Below are positions 49,761-59,650 of a stretch of DNA of 64,000 nt, in pieces. The translations under genes were made by a program, and so were the position numbers. Location: assembly GCF_022347765.1 (NCBI RefSeq), contig NZ_JAKRFZ010000013.1:62001-126000 (forward strand). The letters are read 5' to 3'. Every line of letters begins with the position of its first letter. The first letter of the stretch is position 1. The notes beneath the pieces are model-generated. The model had not been told where the DNA came from and made no database searches. It saw nothing but the letters and a program-made list of their open reading frames with translations. This stretch comes from Pseudoalteromonas sp. OOF1S-7. Lineage in GTDB: Bacteria; Pseudomonadota; Gammaproteobacteria; Enterobacterales; Alteromonadaceae.

Positions 49761-50357
49761 CTAATTCTCCGCCTGTTTTGTCTGAGCCTGCTCGGCGCGC
49801 TCTTTTTCCATTTGAGCAAAAGTTTTGACGTAAAAGTTCATCGTAAAATTGCTTAGCAAGCGCTCTTCTCGCTCACCCGCAACGATCCCCTGCAGCAGGG
49901 GATCACGCAGTAAATAGGACGACTCTACAGCCCGCAGCATTTGCGACAAACGGTTATTGGATTCACTTCGACCGATGACTTTGATCATGTTTTGCTGCCG
50001 TTCCAGGCTGGTCAGGTAGACGCCTGCCGGCACCACCCGCGCCACTTCATCAATGATCTGCGTGCCCAGATTTCGGTTGCTCTGTAGCTCTTCTATCAGC
50101 CGGATACGGCGTTGCAGGTTTTCTTTTTGCTGGTTAAGCCCCTGGATTTCACCGATCCGCTTATCCAGTTTTTTTATCTCGCTGGAAAGATAGCGATTTT
50201 TAATTTCCTGCCCTTCTTTGAGGGTGTCGTAAAACGCACCAATGCCGTACATTAGCGCCAGACTGGCGGCCACAATGATCCCCAGTATGGTCAGGAATTT
50301 TTGCTGTGAAGCCTGCCGTTGCTGTTCACGCCAGGGTAATAAATTTATATGTGGCAT
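49761..50357 (-). CDS. pilN: Type IV pilus inner-membrane protein PilN
   Basis: A 198-residue protein. INLLPWREQQRQA at the start is the conserved motif that binds PilM; a membrane helix (LTILGIIVAASLALMYGIGAFY) and a coiled coil follow, then a ferredoxin-like domain with VARVVPAGVYLTSLERQQNMIKV. The start lies 13 bases inside pilM. Confidence 0.96.
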   Translation of the reverse strand: MPHINLLPWREQQRQASQQKFLTILGIIVAASLALMYGIGAFYDTLKEGQEIKNRYLSSEIKKLDKRIGEIQGLNQQKENLQRRIRLIEELQSNRNLGTQIIDEVARVVPAGVYLTSLERQQNMIKVIGRSESNNRLSQMLRAVESSYLLRDPLLQGIVAGEREERLLSNFTMNFYVKTFAQMEKERAEQAQTKQAEN

Positions 50358-51424
50358 GATGAAAAGCTCCTCAATGCCAACCCGGTAGCAATAGCAAACT
50401 GCGCTCTGTGATTGGCCAGCACACCCCGATCCACTTTAGGTGCTATTTCCATATTCGCAAACGGATCGGCCACAATCGCATGCACACCCAGTTCATCGAC
50501 AAGTAGGCGATCAAGCCCTTCAACCTGCGCAGTACCGCCGGTCAAAACAATGTAATCGACCTGCTCCTGGCCACTGGTGGTCATAAACATTTGCAGTGCA
50601 CGACGTACCTGTTGTAGTAATGATGTCTGAAAAGGTGCGAGCACTTCAAAGGTGTAGTTGGGTGGCAGATCGCCGGTGGTTTTTGCCAGCTCAGCCTGAT
50701 CAAAACTCTTATTGTAATAAGCAACAATACTATTGGTATATTGCTCCCCACCGAACACCTGGTCCCGGGTATACAAGGTTTTGCCAGACTGCACTACGCT
50801 CACCAAGGTGACCACGGCACCAATGTCGATGATCCCCACGACTTTGTCGTAGGCGTCCGATGGTAACTGACCATATAAAACTTCCACAGAGCGTGCCAGC
50901 GCATAGCTTTCGACATCCACGACTTTGGCTCTCAAGCCAGCTTCTTCCAGTGCACTCACGCGTGCCTGAACGCTTTCTGTTCTGGCCGCTGATAACAACA
51001 CATTGACCTTGGAAGGATCCGCTTCATTGACTGTCAGTTTTTCGAAATCCAGACTCACTTCGTCAAGCGGATAAGGGATCAAGCTGTCAGCTTCAATGGC
51101 AATTTGTGACTCCAATTCAGCATCGCTTAACGAGACATCCATAAATATCATTTTAGTGATAACAGTTTGCCCGGACACTGCAACAGCGGCGAAATGGCTG
51201 GTTTTAGGAAGACGCTTGCGTATTTTGCTGATGACCTTACCGACCGCTTCAATATCCTGGATGGCACGCTCTTTCATGGCCCCCTTAGGCAATGGTTCGA
51301 TGGCCACAGCTTCCACCCGGTAACCCGCGCTTGATTCAGCCAGCAACACGGCCTTCACACAGTGTGACCCTATGTCTACCCCGACCATCATGGGTGCTTG
51401 TTTTTTTAAGAATTGACGCAACAT
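50345..51424 (-). CDS. pilM: Type IV pilus assembly ATPase-like protein PilM
   Basis: A 359-residue actin-fold protein. MMVGVDIGSHCVKAVLLAESS is the first phosphate loop, VVGIIDIGAVVTLVSV the second, and YIVLTGGTAQVEGLDRLLV the adenosine loop. It binds PilN on the cytoplasmic side. First gene of pilMNOPQ, divergent from mrcA, the common gammaproteobacterial arrangement. Confidence 0.96.
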   Translation of the reverse strand: MLRQFLKKQAPMMVGVDIGSHCVKAVLLAESSAGYRVEAVAIEPLPKGAMKERAIQDIEAVGKVISKIRKRLPKTSHFAAVAVSGQTVITKMIFMDVSLSDAELESQIAIEADSLIPYPLDEVSLDFEKLTVNEADPSKVNVLLSAARTESVQARVSALEEAGLRAKVVDVESYALARSVEVLYGQLPSDAYDKVVGIIDIGAVVTLVSVVQSGKTLYTRDQVFGGEQYTNSIVAYYNKSFDQAELAKTTGDLPPNYTFEVLAPFQTSLLQQVRRALQMFMTTSGQEQVDYIVLTGGTAQVEGLDRLLVDELGVHAIVADPFANMEIAPKVDRGVLANHRAQFAIATGLALRSFSSCHI

Positions 51425-51648
51425 GCCATTAGCCCAAGTATCCAGAATTCTGTACAGTGTTAATTAAGAGTTTAGTCATTTAGGTACAGTTTGGCGAAAA
51501 GCATTGTACTACTTGCCAACTTTCGGCCACACTCCCACGCACCTTAATTAGGCACAAAGTAATTTACGCAAAAATTATTAATCGTTTTTTAATCAGGATA
51601 TACTAGCAGTGTCCGATTGTAATTGGGAGTCTCGCTAGAGATAAATTC

Positions 51649-54096
51649 GTGAATTTATTAAAAAGATTACTACACCTGATACTGCTTTGCACGACACTGG
51701 GCCTGCTTACCCTGTTCGGCCTTTATTACTATGTCAAATCAGACATTCCCAGTGTTAAGGTTTTAAAAGATGTACAGCTGCAAACCCCGATGCAGGTCTT
51801 TACCCGCGACGGCAAACTGATCAACCAGTTTGGCGAGAAACGCCGTATTCCGGTTAAAATTAATGACATTCCCGAGCCTTTACTCAAAGCCTTTCTGGCC
51901 ACCGAAGACAACCGCTTTTACGACCATTTTGGTATCGATCCGATTGGCATAGTCCGCTCTTTTATCGTACTGGTCAGTACTGGCGAGAAAAAACAGGGCG
52001 CCAGTACCATCACCATGCAGCTGGCACGAAACTTCTTCCTGACTCGTGAAAAAGCCTATATCCGTAAAGTGAAAGAAATCTTCATCGCTCTGCATATCGA
52101 GCGGTTACTGAATAAAGATGAAATTTTGGAGCTTTATCTGAACAAAATAGAACTGGGCCACCGTGCTTTTGGGATCGGAGCCGCGGCGCAGGTGTATTAC
52201 GGCAAAGAACTTCATGAACTCACATTGCCACAAATGGCCATGCTGGCTGGTTTACCCAAAGCCCCTTCAGCACTTAACCCTATCCGCAACCCGCAACGTG
52301 CCAAATTGCGTCGTAACGTTGTGCTGGGCAGAATGCTCACTGAGGGTTATATCTCTCAGACGCAGTATAACGAAGCCACTCAGGCACCAATCACGGCCAA
52401 GCGCCATGGCGCCGAGATAGAACTCTATGCCCCCTATATTTCGGAAATGGTCCGGGCTTATATGGTGAAAACTTATGGTGAGGATCAGGCCTACAATTCG
52501 GGATTTAAGGTCTACACCACTGTTGAATCCGACATTCAGGCTGCGGCTCAGCAAGCACTGATCGACAACCTGCACGCGTATGATATGCGCCATGGCTTCC
52601 GCGGGCCTGAGGCACAATACTGGCAGGCAGAAGAGTCGCTCTGGACAACCGCCAAGATCCTGGAAAAGCTCCAGAAGGTCAAAGAAATAGACCCGCTGCG
52701 CGCCGGGGTTGTTACAGCAGTTAACGAACAAAGCGCTACCGTACTGTTAAAGAATGGCACTGAGATCACTGTGCCCTGGTCTGGATTAAAGTGGGCACGC
52801 GCTTATATCACGGAGCGTCGTCAGGGTTTGCCACCCAAACTGGCGAGCGACATTCTGGCGCCTGGGATGCAAATCTGGGTGCGTGAAACAGATCAGGACT
52901 GGCTGCTAAGCCAACTGCCACAACCGGCAAGTGCACTGGTTTCTCTCGACCCACAAAGTGGTCGTATCAAAGCCTTAGTGGGTGGCTACAGTTTCCAGCA
53001 AAGTCAGTATAACCGTGCCGTTCAGGCCAAACGCCAGGTTGGCTCTAATATCAAGCCTTTCATTTATTCTGGTGCACTGGAAGCGGGTTACACCCTGTCA
53101 ACTATCATAAACGATGCGCCCATCAATCACTGGGATAAAAGTATGGGTGTGGCCTGGCGTCCCAAGAACAGCCCCGACGTTTACAGTGGCCCCATCCGTA
53201 TCCGCCGAGCACTTGCCCAGTCGAAAAACGTCGTGTCTGTGCGCCTGCTGCGGGGTATGGGACTGAATGAGGCCGCCGATCATATTCTCAAGTTTGGCTT
53301 CAATAACGAAGACATTGTACGCAGCGAATCACTGGCGCTGGGCAGTGCTTCGCTGACCCCACTGGAAATGGCGCGTGGTATGAGTGCCTTTGCCAATGGC
53401 GGCCATCTGGTCGAAACCTACTTTATAGAGAAACTCACCGACAGTTACGGTAACCTGCTGGGCGCCGCCCAGCCGTTGAAAGTCTGTTCAGAGGATGAAT
53501 GGGAAGTCGATCAATATACCTGTGCACCGCGTATCATCTCCGAACAAAATGCCTTTTTGATTGCCGACGCTATGAAAAGCGTGGTCTGGGGTGGCGGTAG
53601 CTGGAAGCACAAAACCGGCTGGAGTGGCACAGGCTGGCGCGCTCAGGCACTTAAGCGCAAAGATCTGGCGGGAAAAACCGGCACCACCAATAACTCTGTC
53701 GACACCTGGTTCACCGGATTTAATCGCAACGTATTAACCACAGTATGGGTTGGCTTTGACGATCCCGGTAAATCGCTGGGTCGAGCCGCTTATAATGCCA
53801 ACCTCGGCAAGCAACAGGTGGTCGGGGCGGAAGCCGGTGCCACGTCCGCACTACCGGGCTGGGTGCAGTTTATGGGCACAGCATTAAAAGACGAACCCCT
53901 GGCACCAATTGACCCACCACCAGGCCTGGTGTCGGTGCGTATTGATTTAAAAACCGGGCTGCTAAGCGAGCGCAACGACCACACCAGTCGCTTCGAGTAC
54001 TTTGAACGCGGTACTGCTCCAAGCAAATATGTACTGGAAACGGGCTCAAGTACACCCTTTGAAGAACAGCTACCGGATACGGAAGAGTTGTTCTGA
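51649..54096 (+). CDS. mrcA: Penicillin-binding protein 1A
   Basis: A bifunctional class A PBP of 815 residues, starting at GTG 51649. One N-terminal membrane helix is followed by the transglycosylase domain (TEDNRFYDHFGID, catalytic E86; QGASTITMQLARNFFL), an OB-like insert, and the transpeptidase with SxxK (S466-K469 in GSNIKPF), SKN (525-527) and GKTGTTN. It polymerises and crosslinks peptidoglycan. A TATACT -10 element lies about 45 bases before the start. Divergent from pilM. Confidence 0.96.
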   Translation: MNLLKRLLHLILLCTTLGLLTLFGLYYYVKSDIPSVKVLKDVQLQTPMQVFTRDGKLINQFGEKRRIPVKINDIPEPLLKAFLATEDNRFYDHFGIDPIGIVRSFIVLVSTGEKKQGASTITMQLARNFFLTREKAYIRKVKEIFIALHIERLLNKDEILELYLNKIELGHRAFGIGAAAQVYYGKELHELTLPQMAMLAGLPKAPSALNPIRNPQRAKLRRNVVLGRMLTEGYISQTQYNEATQAPITAKRHGAEIELYAPYISEMVRAYMVKTYGEDQAYNSGFKVYTTVESDIQAAAQQALIDNLHAYDMRHGFRGPEAQYWQAEESLWTTAKILEKLQKVKEIDPLRAGVVTAVNEQSATVLLKNGTEITVPWSGLKWARAYITERRQGLPPKLASDILAPGMQIWVRETDQDWLLSQLPQPASALVSLDPQSGRIKALVGGYSFQQSQYNRAVQAKRQVGSNIKPFIYSGALEAGYTLSTIINDAPINHWDKSMGVAWRPKNSPDVYSGPIRIRRALAQSKNVVSVRLLRGMGLNEAADHILKFGFNNEDIVRSESLALGSASLTPLEMARGMSAFANGGHLVETYFIEKLTDSYGNLLGAAQPLKVCSEDEWEVDQYTCAPRIISEQNAFLIADAMKSVVWGGGSWKHKTGWSGTGWRAQALKRKDLAGKTGTTNNSVDTWFTGFNRNVLTTVWVGFDDPGKSLGRAAYNANLGKQQVVGAEAGATSALPGWVQFMGTALKDEPLAPIDPPPGLVSVRIDLKTGLLSERNDHTSRFEYFERGTAPSKYVLETGSSTPFEEQLPDTEELF

Positions 54097-54107
54097 TAGC
54101 CATGACT

Positions 54108-54136
54108 AAAAAGGCCGGTCAGTGACCGGCCTTTTT
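54108..54136. terminator. Bidirectional terminator between mrcA and metL
   Basis: GGCCGGTCA and TGACCGGCC arms with flanking A and T tracts serve both converging genes. Confidence 0.9.
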
Positions 54137-54140
54137 ATGC

Positions 54141-56489
54141 TTATCTCAGCTGCTGGGTTAACCAGTACAAATCGGAGTGGATCCCCGCCGCGGTGACTTC
54201 CTTACCCGCACCAGGCCCCTGGATCACCAGCGGATTTTTTTCATACCACCCTGTCGTAATAACAAAAATGTTATCCCCCGGGGTCAGATTGGCAATGGCG
54301 CTTCCCTGAGCGACCTGCGCAATCCCCACTTTGGCCTGTACTGCACCAGAGGCATCGATTTCCAGCGCCCCCGTATACCTCAGAGTTTTGCCTTGTGAAT
54401 CCGCAACCTCAACACGTTGCTGATAGAAAGCATCGAGTTCATCCCTGCGCGCCAGGAACGCTTCCCAACTACCTTGTGCCAGAGATGCTGGCATCAGCGC
54501 CTCAAGCGCAATGTCGTCAAGCTCCAGTTTTAGCCCTAGTTCACGGGCCAGGATCAACAGTTTACGCTGCATGTCCCGACCAGACAGATCTTCACGGGGA
54601 TCGGGCTCGGTATAACCCATCTGCTGTGCAGCCAGGACCAGCTCAGAGAAAGGCCGTTCGCCATTAAAACTACTGCACAACCAGGATAAAGTGCCAGAAA
54701 ACACACCTTCAATTCGTACGACCTTGTCACCACTGTTTTGCAGATCGGCCAGCGCAAAGTTCACAGGCAATCCGGCGCCTACACTGGTGTTATAGCGCCA
54801 CAACAGATTGCGTTCCTGCAACTGAGTGCGCAGTGCCTGGTACCACTCATGCGCAGCGGTACCGGCATACTTATTGGCACTGATCAAATGACAGTCATGT
54901 GCCGCAAAGTCTGGATAAAGCTGACTAAATGTTTCGCTGGCGGTGATATCAATCACCACTTTGTGTTCGTAATCCAGTTCACTGATGCGATCCAGCAGCT
55001 CTTCATGCGAGTAATCCTGTGCTTCACTTTGCCATTGCTGTTGCCATTGCGATAAGGTCAGGCCGCTCGGGCAGAACACCATTTTCTGTGAACGCAGCAG
55101 CGCAACCACTTTGAGATCAAATTGGCTTTGCAATCTCGCTATTTGTTGCTGACACTGGCTGAGAAATACCTCACCCACGTTGCCCAAACCGGCAATGATC
55201 ACTGCCAGTTCTCGGCCTTTATTGACCAGCTTGTCATGTAAAATAGCCAGCACATCACTGTCAATTGCCTGATCCGTGAGGAACAAGGCGTATTCTGTTG
55301 CACTGTGAGTAAAGCGTACCACCACGGCTTGTTCGTCTAGCACAGCCTGTGCCTGACGCACTAATGGCGCAATGTCCGGACTGGGCGCCACCACTGCAAA
55401 GCCACGTAAATGAGATTCAACAATGGTTACCCGGCCACTCAGGCGCAGTACAACCTGATGGGTAAACTCGCTGGGCACCAGCAGATAATCTTCCCCATTT
55501 TGATTAAAGTGATGAATACCATGCTGAATCAGCTGGCTAAGCGCGCCAACTTCGCCCGACACCAGGGTATCGACGCGCAACAAGTCCAGTTCGCCAAAGG
55601 TAGTTACAAAACGCTTCTCTTTGCTATAGCCTTGTTTGACGATTTCAGTACCCTGCACATCAGGTTCAAAACTGCTGCGTACCTGCAACTTAATTGCGGT
55701 TTCTTTCAACGGCGATAATGTCTTGGCATGTAACACCGGATTACCAAGACGGGCCAGTAAATTAGCCTGGGCACGACATACCTTGCTGTATTTGATGGCA
55801 TTACCTACTTTACGCGGATCGGTGCTGAACACACCCGGTGTATCTGTCCAGATAGACACAGACGCCGCATCCAGATAGCTGGCCAACAGGGTGGCACTGT
55901 AATCGCTGCCGTTACGCCCCAGCGTGACCGTATTGCCTTCACTGTCAGCGGCAATAAATCCGGTGACCACGTAAATTTTGTCCTGAGCAAGCGCCTGATG
56001 ACAGGCACTGCGATTCAGGCTGTGCATCAGCTGTCCCTGATGCTGAGTAAACAAAGTGCGCGCATCAACCTCTTGCGCAGTAATGTTCAGGGTATTCAAC
56101 AAGGCAGCCAGTAAACGTGCCGACCAAACCTCTCCAAACGCCAAAAGTGGCGCTTCGAGCAACTGACGTGACTGTGCCTGACGCCCAATACGGCTTAGTT
56201 CATCACGTAACTTTGCCACCAGCGGTGCTTGCTGCGCAGCCGGGAACAACTCACTGATCAGTTGCAACTGATGATTTTCTACCTGGAGCAAAATGTCACT
56301 GAAAGCCTGCCCGTCTTGCTGCTGGTAACTTTGCCACAAGGCCACCAACGTATTCGTAGTTTTCCCTGCCGCCGATACCACGATACAGTCACCACTTTGG
56401 CATTGCCCAATGATGATATTGGCAACTGCCTGATAGCGTGTAGCCGAACTCAGGCTCGAGCCACCGAATTTATGTACTGCTTTTGTCAT
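54141..56489 (-). CDS. metL: Bifunctional aspartokinase II / homoserine dehydrogenase II
   Basis: The ATG at 56489 gives 782 residues beginning MTKAVHKFGGSSLSSA, the normal aspartokinase motif; a GTG four codons upstream is less likely. LGRNGSDYSATLLASYL is the kinase active region. From about residue 455 IIAGLGNVGEVFLSQ starts the dehydrogenase, with ISANKYAGTAAHEWYQAL, SVGAGLPVNFALADL and FSGTLSWL. The fused enzyme feeds methionine synthesis. Named MetL instead of ThrA because it is coupled to metB. metB's stop lies six bases after the metL start. Confidence 0.93.
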   Translation of the reverse strand: MTKAVHKFGGSSLSSATRYQAVANIIIGQCQSGDCIVVSAAGKTTNTLVALWQSYQQQDGQAFSDILLQVENHQLQLISELFPAAQQAPLVAKLRDELSRIGRQAQSRQLLEAPLLAFGEVWSARLLAALLNTLNITAQEVDARTLFTQHQGQLMHSLNRSACHQALAQDKIYVVTGFIAADSEGNTVTLGRNGSDYSATLLASYLDAASVSIWTDTPGVFSTDPRKVGNAIKYSKVCRAQANLLARLGNPVLHAKTLSPLKETAIKLQVRSSFEPDVQGTEIVKQGYSKEKRFVTTFGELDLLRVDTLVSGEVGALSQLIQHGIHHFNQNGEDYLLVPSEFTHQVVLRLSGRVTIVESHLRGFAVVAPSPDIAPLVRQAQAVLDEQAVVVRFTHSATEYALFLTDQAIDSDVLAILHDKLVNKGRELAVIIAGLGNVGEVFLSQCQQQIARLQSQFDLKVVALLRSQKMVFCPSGLTLSQWQQQWQSEAQDYSHEELLDRISELDYEHKVVIDITASETFSQLYPDFAAHDCHLISANKYAGTAAHEWYQALRTQLQERNLLWRYNTSVGAGLPVNFALADLQNSGDKVVRIEGVFSGTLSWLCSSFNGERPFSELVLAAQQMGYTEPDPREDLSGRDMQRKLLILARELGLKLELDDIALEALMPASLAQGSWEAFLARRDELDAFYQQRVEVADSQGKTLRYTGALEIDASGAVQAKVGIAQVAQGSAIANLTPGDNIFVITTGWYEKNPLVIQGPGAGKEVTAAGIHSDLYWLTQQLR

Positions 56490-56494
56490 TTCTT

Positions 56495-57718
56495 CTACCA
56501 CAATGCCGTATGTGCTGGCGAAAGCTTAAAATCCTTCGCATTATCACTGGGGCTGCCTTGCCTGGCTTTTACCACCGCAAAAGCCTGCTCTAAATCTGCC
56601 AATAAGTCGTCAATTTCCTCAATACCCACAGAAATACGGATGAGCGTGTCGCCGACCCCCGCTTCCAAACGCGCCGCCGGTTCCATTCCCGCATGCGTCA
56701 TGGTCGCCGGATGACAAATCAAACTCTCAACTCCGCCCAAAGACTCTGCCAGTGAAAATTGCTTTACACTGGTCAGAAGCTTGGCCGCATCCGCCAGCTC
56801 ACCTTTAATATCAAAGCTCACCATGCCACCAAATCCTTGTTGCTGTTGCTTAGCCAGTGCATGTTGAGGGTGGCTTTGTAGCCCTGGGTAATACACCTGG
56901 CTAACAAAGTCAGATTGCTCAAGGTAGCGTGCAATCGCCAGTGCATTTTCCTGATGTTGTTTCAGACGCACGTTGAGCGTACGTAAACCGCGTAATGTCA
57001 GATAACTGTCAAACGGCGCGCCTGTGATGCCGATATTGTTCGCCCACCATGCCAGCTCATCACCCAGCTCCTCGGTCTTGGCGATCACCGCCCCGCCGAC
57101 GACATCCGAGTGACCATTGATATACTTAGTCGTTGAGTGCACCACGATGTCGACACCAAATGCGATGGGGTTTTGCAGCGCCGGCGACAAAAAAGTATTG
57201 TCGGCCGCGACCAATGCACCACACTGTGCAGCCACATCGGTGACCGCTTTGATATCGGTTAATCGTAAAATGGGGTTGCTGGGTGTTTCAATCCAGACCA
57301 GCTTAGGTTTGATGACCAGGATCTCCTGCAAACTCTCAGTGCGCGTCAAGTCGAGCACTTTGACCTTGAGCAAGCCACGCTTTTCCAGTGAGGTAAACAA
57401 GCGATAGCTGCCACCATAACAGTCATGAGGGATCACCAAAGTATCATCGGCATTCAGCAACTGAGTCACCAGGTGAACGGCAGCCATACCGGTGGCCGTA
57501 ATGATACCCTTAGCCCCACCTTCGAGCTCCGCCAGCGTTTGCGCTAGAATATCGCGATTCGGGTTGCCACTGCGGCCATAATCGTAATCACGCTTCTTAT
57601 CAAAGTCAGCAAAAGAGTAAGTGGTCGACAAATAAAGCGGCGGCACCACCGCACCATGATGCTTGTCGGCATCAATGCCTGTACGTACCGCTATGGTTGA
57701 CTTGTTGCTTTGGCTCAT
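56495..57718 (-). CDS. metB: Cystathionine gamma-synthase
   Basis: A 407-residue PLP enzyme of the Cys/Met metabolism family. PPLYLSTTYSFADF, YDYGRSGNPNRDILAQTLAELEGG, VAADNTFLSPALQNP and VVHSTTKYINGHSDVVGG (the last holds the PLP Lys), and SLGGVESLICHPATMTHAGM near the end. It joins an activated homoserine with cysteine. MetJ boxes lie in front of it. Confidence 0.93.
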   Translation of the reverse strand: MSQSNKSTIAVRTGIDADKHHGAVVPPLYLSTTYSFADFDKKRDYDYGRSGNPNRDILAQTLAELEGGAKGIITATGMAAVHLVTQLLNADDTLVIPHDCYGGSYRLFTSLEKRGLLKVKVLDLTRTESLQEILVIKPKLVWIETPSNPILRLTDIKAVTDVAAQCGALVAADNTFLSPALQNPIAFGVDIVVHSTTKYINGHSDVVGGAVIAKTEELGDELAWWANNIGITGAPFDSYLTLRGLRTLNVRLKQHQENALAIARYLEQSDFVSQVYYPGLQSHPQHALAKQQQQGFGGMVSFDIKGELADAAKLLTSVKQFSLAESLGGVESLICHPATMTHAGMEPAARLEAGVGDTLIRISVGIEEIDDLLADLEQAFAVVKARQGSPSDNAKDFKLSPAHTALW

Positions 57719-58018
57719 AGGTCACCTGGATTAATTGGATGTTTAGACGTCTAAAAGGTTAGATGAACAAATGTTAGAAGTCAAAACATTTATACCGCTA
57801 AATGGCTAAATAACTAGTATTTGACTATCTTTTTTAAACCGATAAAATTTCGCCACTCAACGCGAACTCTATGCTAATAAGACTGAGTATTTGAGCTTAA
57901 ACTATGGCAAATGACGTGCAACATTGCCAACAGAGAGCCTGCGTGTCACGGTTGGATCCATACACAGTACACAGTCTTATTCGCATTGCATCTACAACAC
58001 TGAGGCAAGTACACCACT
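57719..58018. other. metB-metJ divergent regulatory region
   Basis: 300 bases between metB and metJ. It contains the MetJ boxes near metB; the metJ-proximal 230 bases are AT-rich and hold the metJ promoter, which I could not place. Confidence 0.5.
57737..57752. promoter_or_regulatory. MetJ operator (tandem met boxes)
   Basis: On the minus strand AGACGTCT (57752-57745, the met-box consensus) is followed directly by AAACATCC. Weaker 8-base units (AGATGAAC near 57761) continue on the metJ side. MetJ dimers bind such 8-base repeats cooperatively with AdoMet as co-repressor. Confidence 0.82.
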
Positions 58019-58339
58019 ATGGCTAAATGGAACGGTGAATATATTCACCCTTATGCAGAACACGGTAAGAAATCAGAACAGGTAAAAAAAATTACTGTTT
58101 CTATCCCACTCAACGTGCTTAAAGTGCTGACCGACGAGCGTACCCGTCGTCAGGTCAATAACCTGCGCCACGCGACTAACAGTGAATTACTGTGTGAGGC
58201 ATTCCTGCATGCCTTTACCGGCCAGCCACTGCCTGGTGACGAAGACCTGCGCAAAGATAATCCGGAGAAGATCCCGGCAGAAGTGCGTCAGATCATGACG
58301 GAAATGGGTCTGGAAATTCCAGAGATCAACGAAGAATAA
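58019..58339 (+). CDS. metJ: Methionine repressor MetJ
   Basis: A 106-residue ribbon-helix-helix repressor. KKITVSIPLNVLKVLTDERTRRQVNNLRHATNSELLCEAFLHAFTGQPLP is nearly the E. coli sequence, with the beta-strand that enters the DNA major groove at KKITVSI. It uses AdoMet as co-repressor to shut down methionine genes. Divergent from metB-metL as in E. coli. Confidence 0.98.
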   Translation: MAKWNGEYIHPYAEHGKKSEQVKKITVSIPLNVLKVLTDERTRRQVNNLRHATNSELLCEAFLHAFTGQPLPGDEDLRKDNPEKIPAEVRQIMTEMGLEIPEINEE

Positions 58340-58365
58340 CCTCGTCGGCACCAGTGCACAACAAC

Positions 58366-58396
58366 AAAAAAAGCCTCACAATGTGAGGCTTTTTTT
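58366..58396. terminator. Bidirectional terminator between metJ and malic enzyme gene
   Basis: GCCTCAC and GTGAGGC arms, 3-base loop, A-tract and T-tract flanks. Confidence 0.9.
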
Positions 58397-58408
58397 GCTC
58401 GGACCGGC

Positions 58409-59650
58409 TTATGCCATATAATTTTCTGGCATCTCTATTTGCGCGACACCGGATTCAACCGCCGCCTCAGCCACCGCTCTGGCAATACGCGGCAACAGAC
58501 GCGGATCCATTGGCTTAGGAATAATGTAATGTTCACCAAATTCCAGGCTTTCAACATCAGCCGCTTTCAGCACTTCAGCAGGCACCGGCTCTTTAGCAAT
58601 GCTGCGAATGGCTTCTACTGCTGCGATCTTCATTTCATCGTTAATGGCCGTTGCACGCACATCCAGTGCACCACGGAAGATAAACGGGAAGCACAGTACG
58701 TTGTTCACCTGGTTAGGATAATCTGAACGACCCGTAGCCATGATCAAGTCATCACGTGCACCATGCGCTACTTCAGGGCTGATCTCCGGGTCCGGGTTAG
58801 AACACGCAAAGACCACTGGCTTATTAGCCATCAGCTTAAGGTCTTCTGGCGACAACAGATCCGGACCAGACACACCAACAAACACATCAGCGTCTTCAAT
58901 CACATCCTGTAAAGTGCGTTTGTCTGTGTTATTGGCAAACAGCTTCTTGTATTCATTGAGGTCATCACGACGTGTGTGGATCACCCCTTTGCGGTCAAGC
59001 ATATAAATGTGTTCACGTTGTGCACCACACTTGATCAACAACTCCATACACGCGATGGCGGCTGCACCGGCACCCAGACACACGATAATGGCGTCATGAA
59101 TGTTCTTGCCCTGGATCTCCAGCGCGTTCAACATACCCGCAGCAGTAACAATTGCAGTACCATGCTGGTCATCATGGAATACCGGTACATCACAACGCTC
59201 AATCAGCGCACGCTCAATCTCAAAACACTCAGGTGCCTTGATATCTTCCAAGTTGATGCCACCGAAGGTATCGGCAATATTGGCAACCGTGTTGATAAAG
59301 TCTTCTGTGGTACGATGCTTAACTTCGATGTCTATCGAATCCAGGCCTGCAAAGCGTTTAAACAGTAACGCTTTACCTTCCATCACAGGCTTAGACGCCA
59401 GAGGGCCAAGATTTCCCAAACCCAGGATCGCGGTACCATTACTGATAACGGCAACCATGTTACCTTTACCTGTGTAACGATAAGCATTGCTCGGATCGGC
59501 AGCAATTTCACGGACTGGTTCAGCAACACCTGGACTGTATGCCAGAGCCAGATCCTTGACGGTTTCCGCAGGCTTGGTCAACTCAACGCTGATTTTTCCT
59601 GGAACGGGGTGGGCATGATAATGTAACGCTTGTTCACGAAAGTCTGACAT
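58409..59650 (-). CDS. NADP-type malic enzyme, short form
   Basis: A 413-residue enzyme. LALAYSPGVAEPVREIA, GNLGPLASKPVMEGKALLFKRFAGLDSIDIEV, FHDDQHGTAIVTAAGMLNAL and GAGAAAIACMELL are malic enzyme motifs for malate, metal and NAD(P). It decarboxylates malate to pyruvate. The C-terminal phosphotransacetylase-like domain of E. coli MaeB (759 aa) is absent, so this is the short form. Stands alone with about 620 bases upstream. Confidence 0.93.
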   Translation of the reverse strand: MSDFREQALHYHAHPVPGKISVELTKPAETVKDLALAYSPGVAEPVREIAADPSNAYRYTGKGNMVAVISNGTAILGLGNLGPLASKPVMEGKALLFKRFAGLDSIDIEVKHRTTEDFINTVANIADTFGGINLEDIKAPECFEIERALIERCDVPVFHDDQHGTAIVTAAGMLNALEIQGKNIHDAIIVCLGAGAAAIACMELLIKCGAQREHIYMLDRKGVIHTRRDDLNEYKKLFANNTDKRTLQDVIEDADVFVGVSGPDLLSPEDLKLMANKPVVFACSNPDPEISPEVAHGARDDLIMATGRSDYPNQVNNVLCFPFIFRGALDVRATAINDEMKIAAVEAIRSIAKEPVPAEVLKAADVESLEFGEHYIIPKPMDPRLLPRIARAVAEAAVESGVAQIEMPENYMA

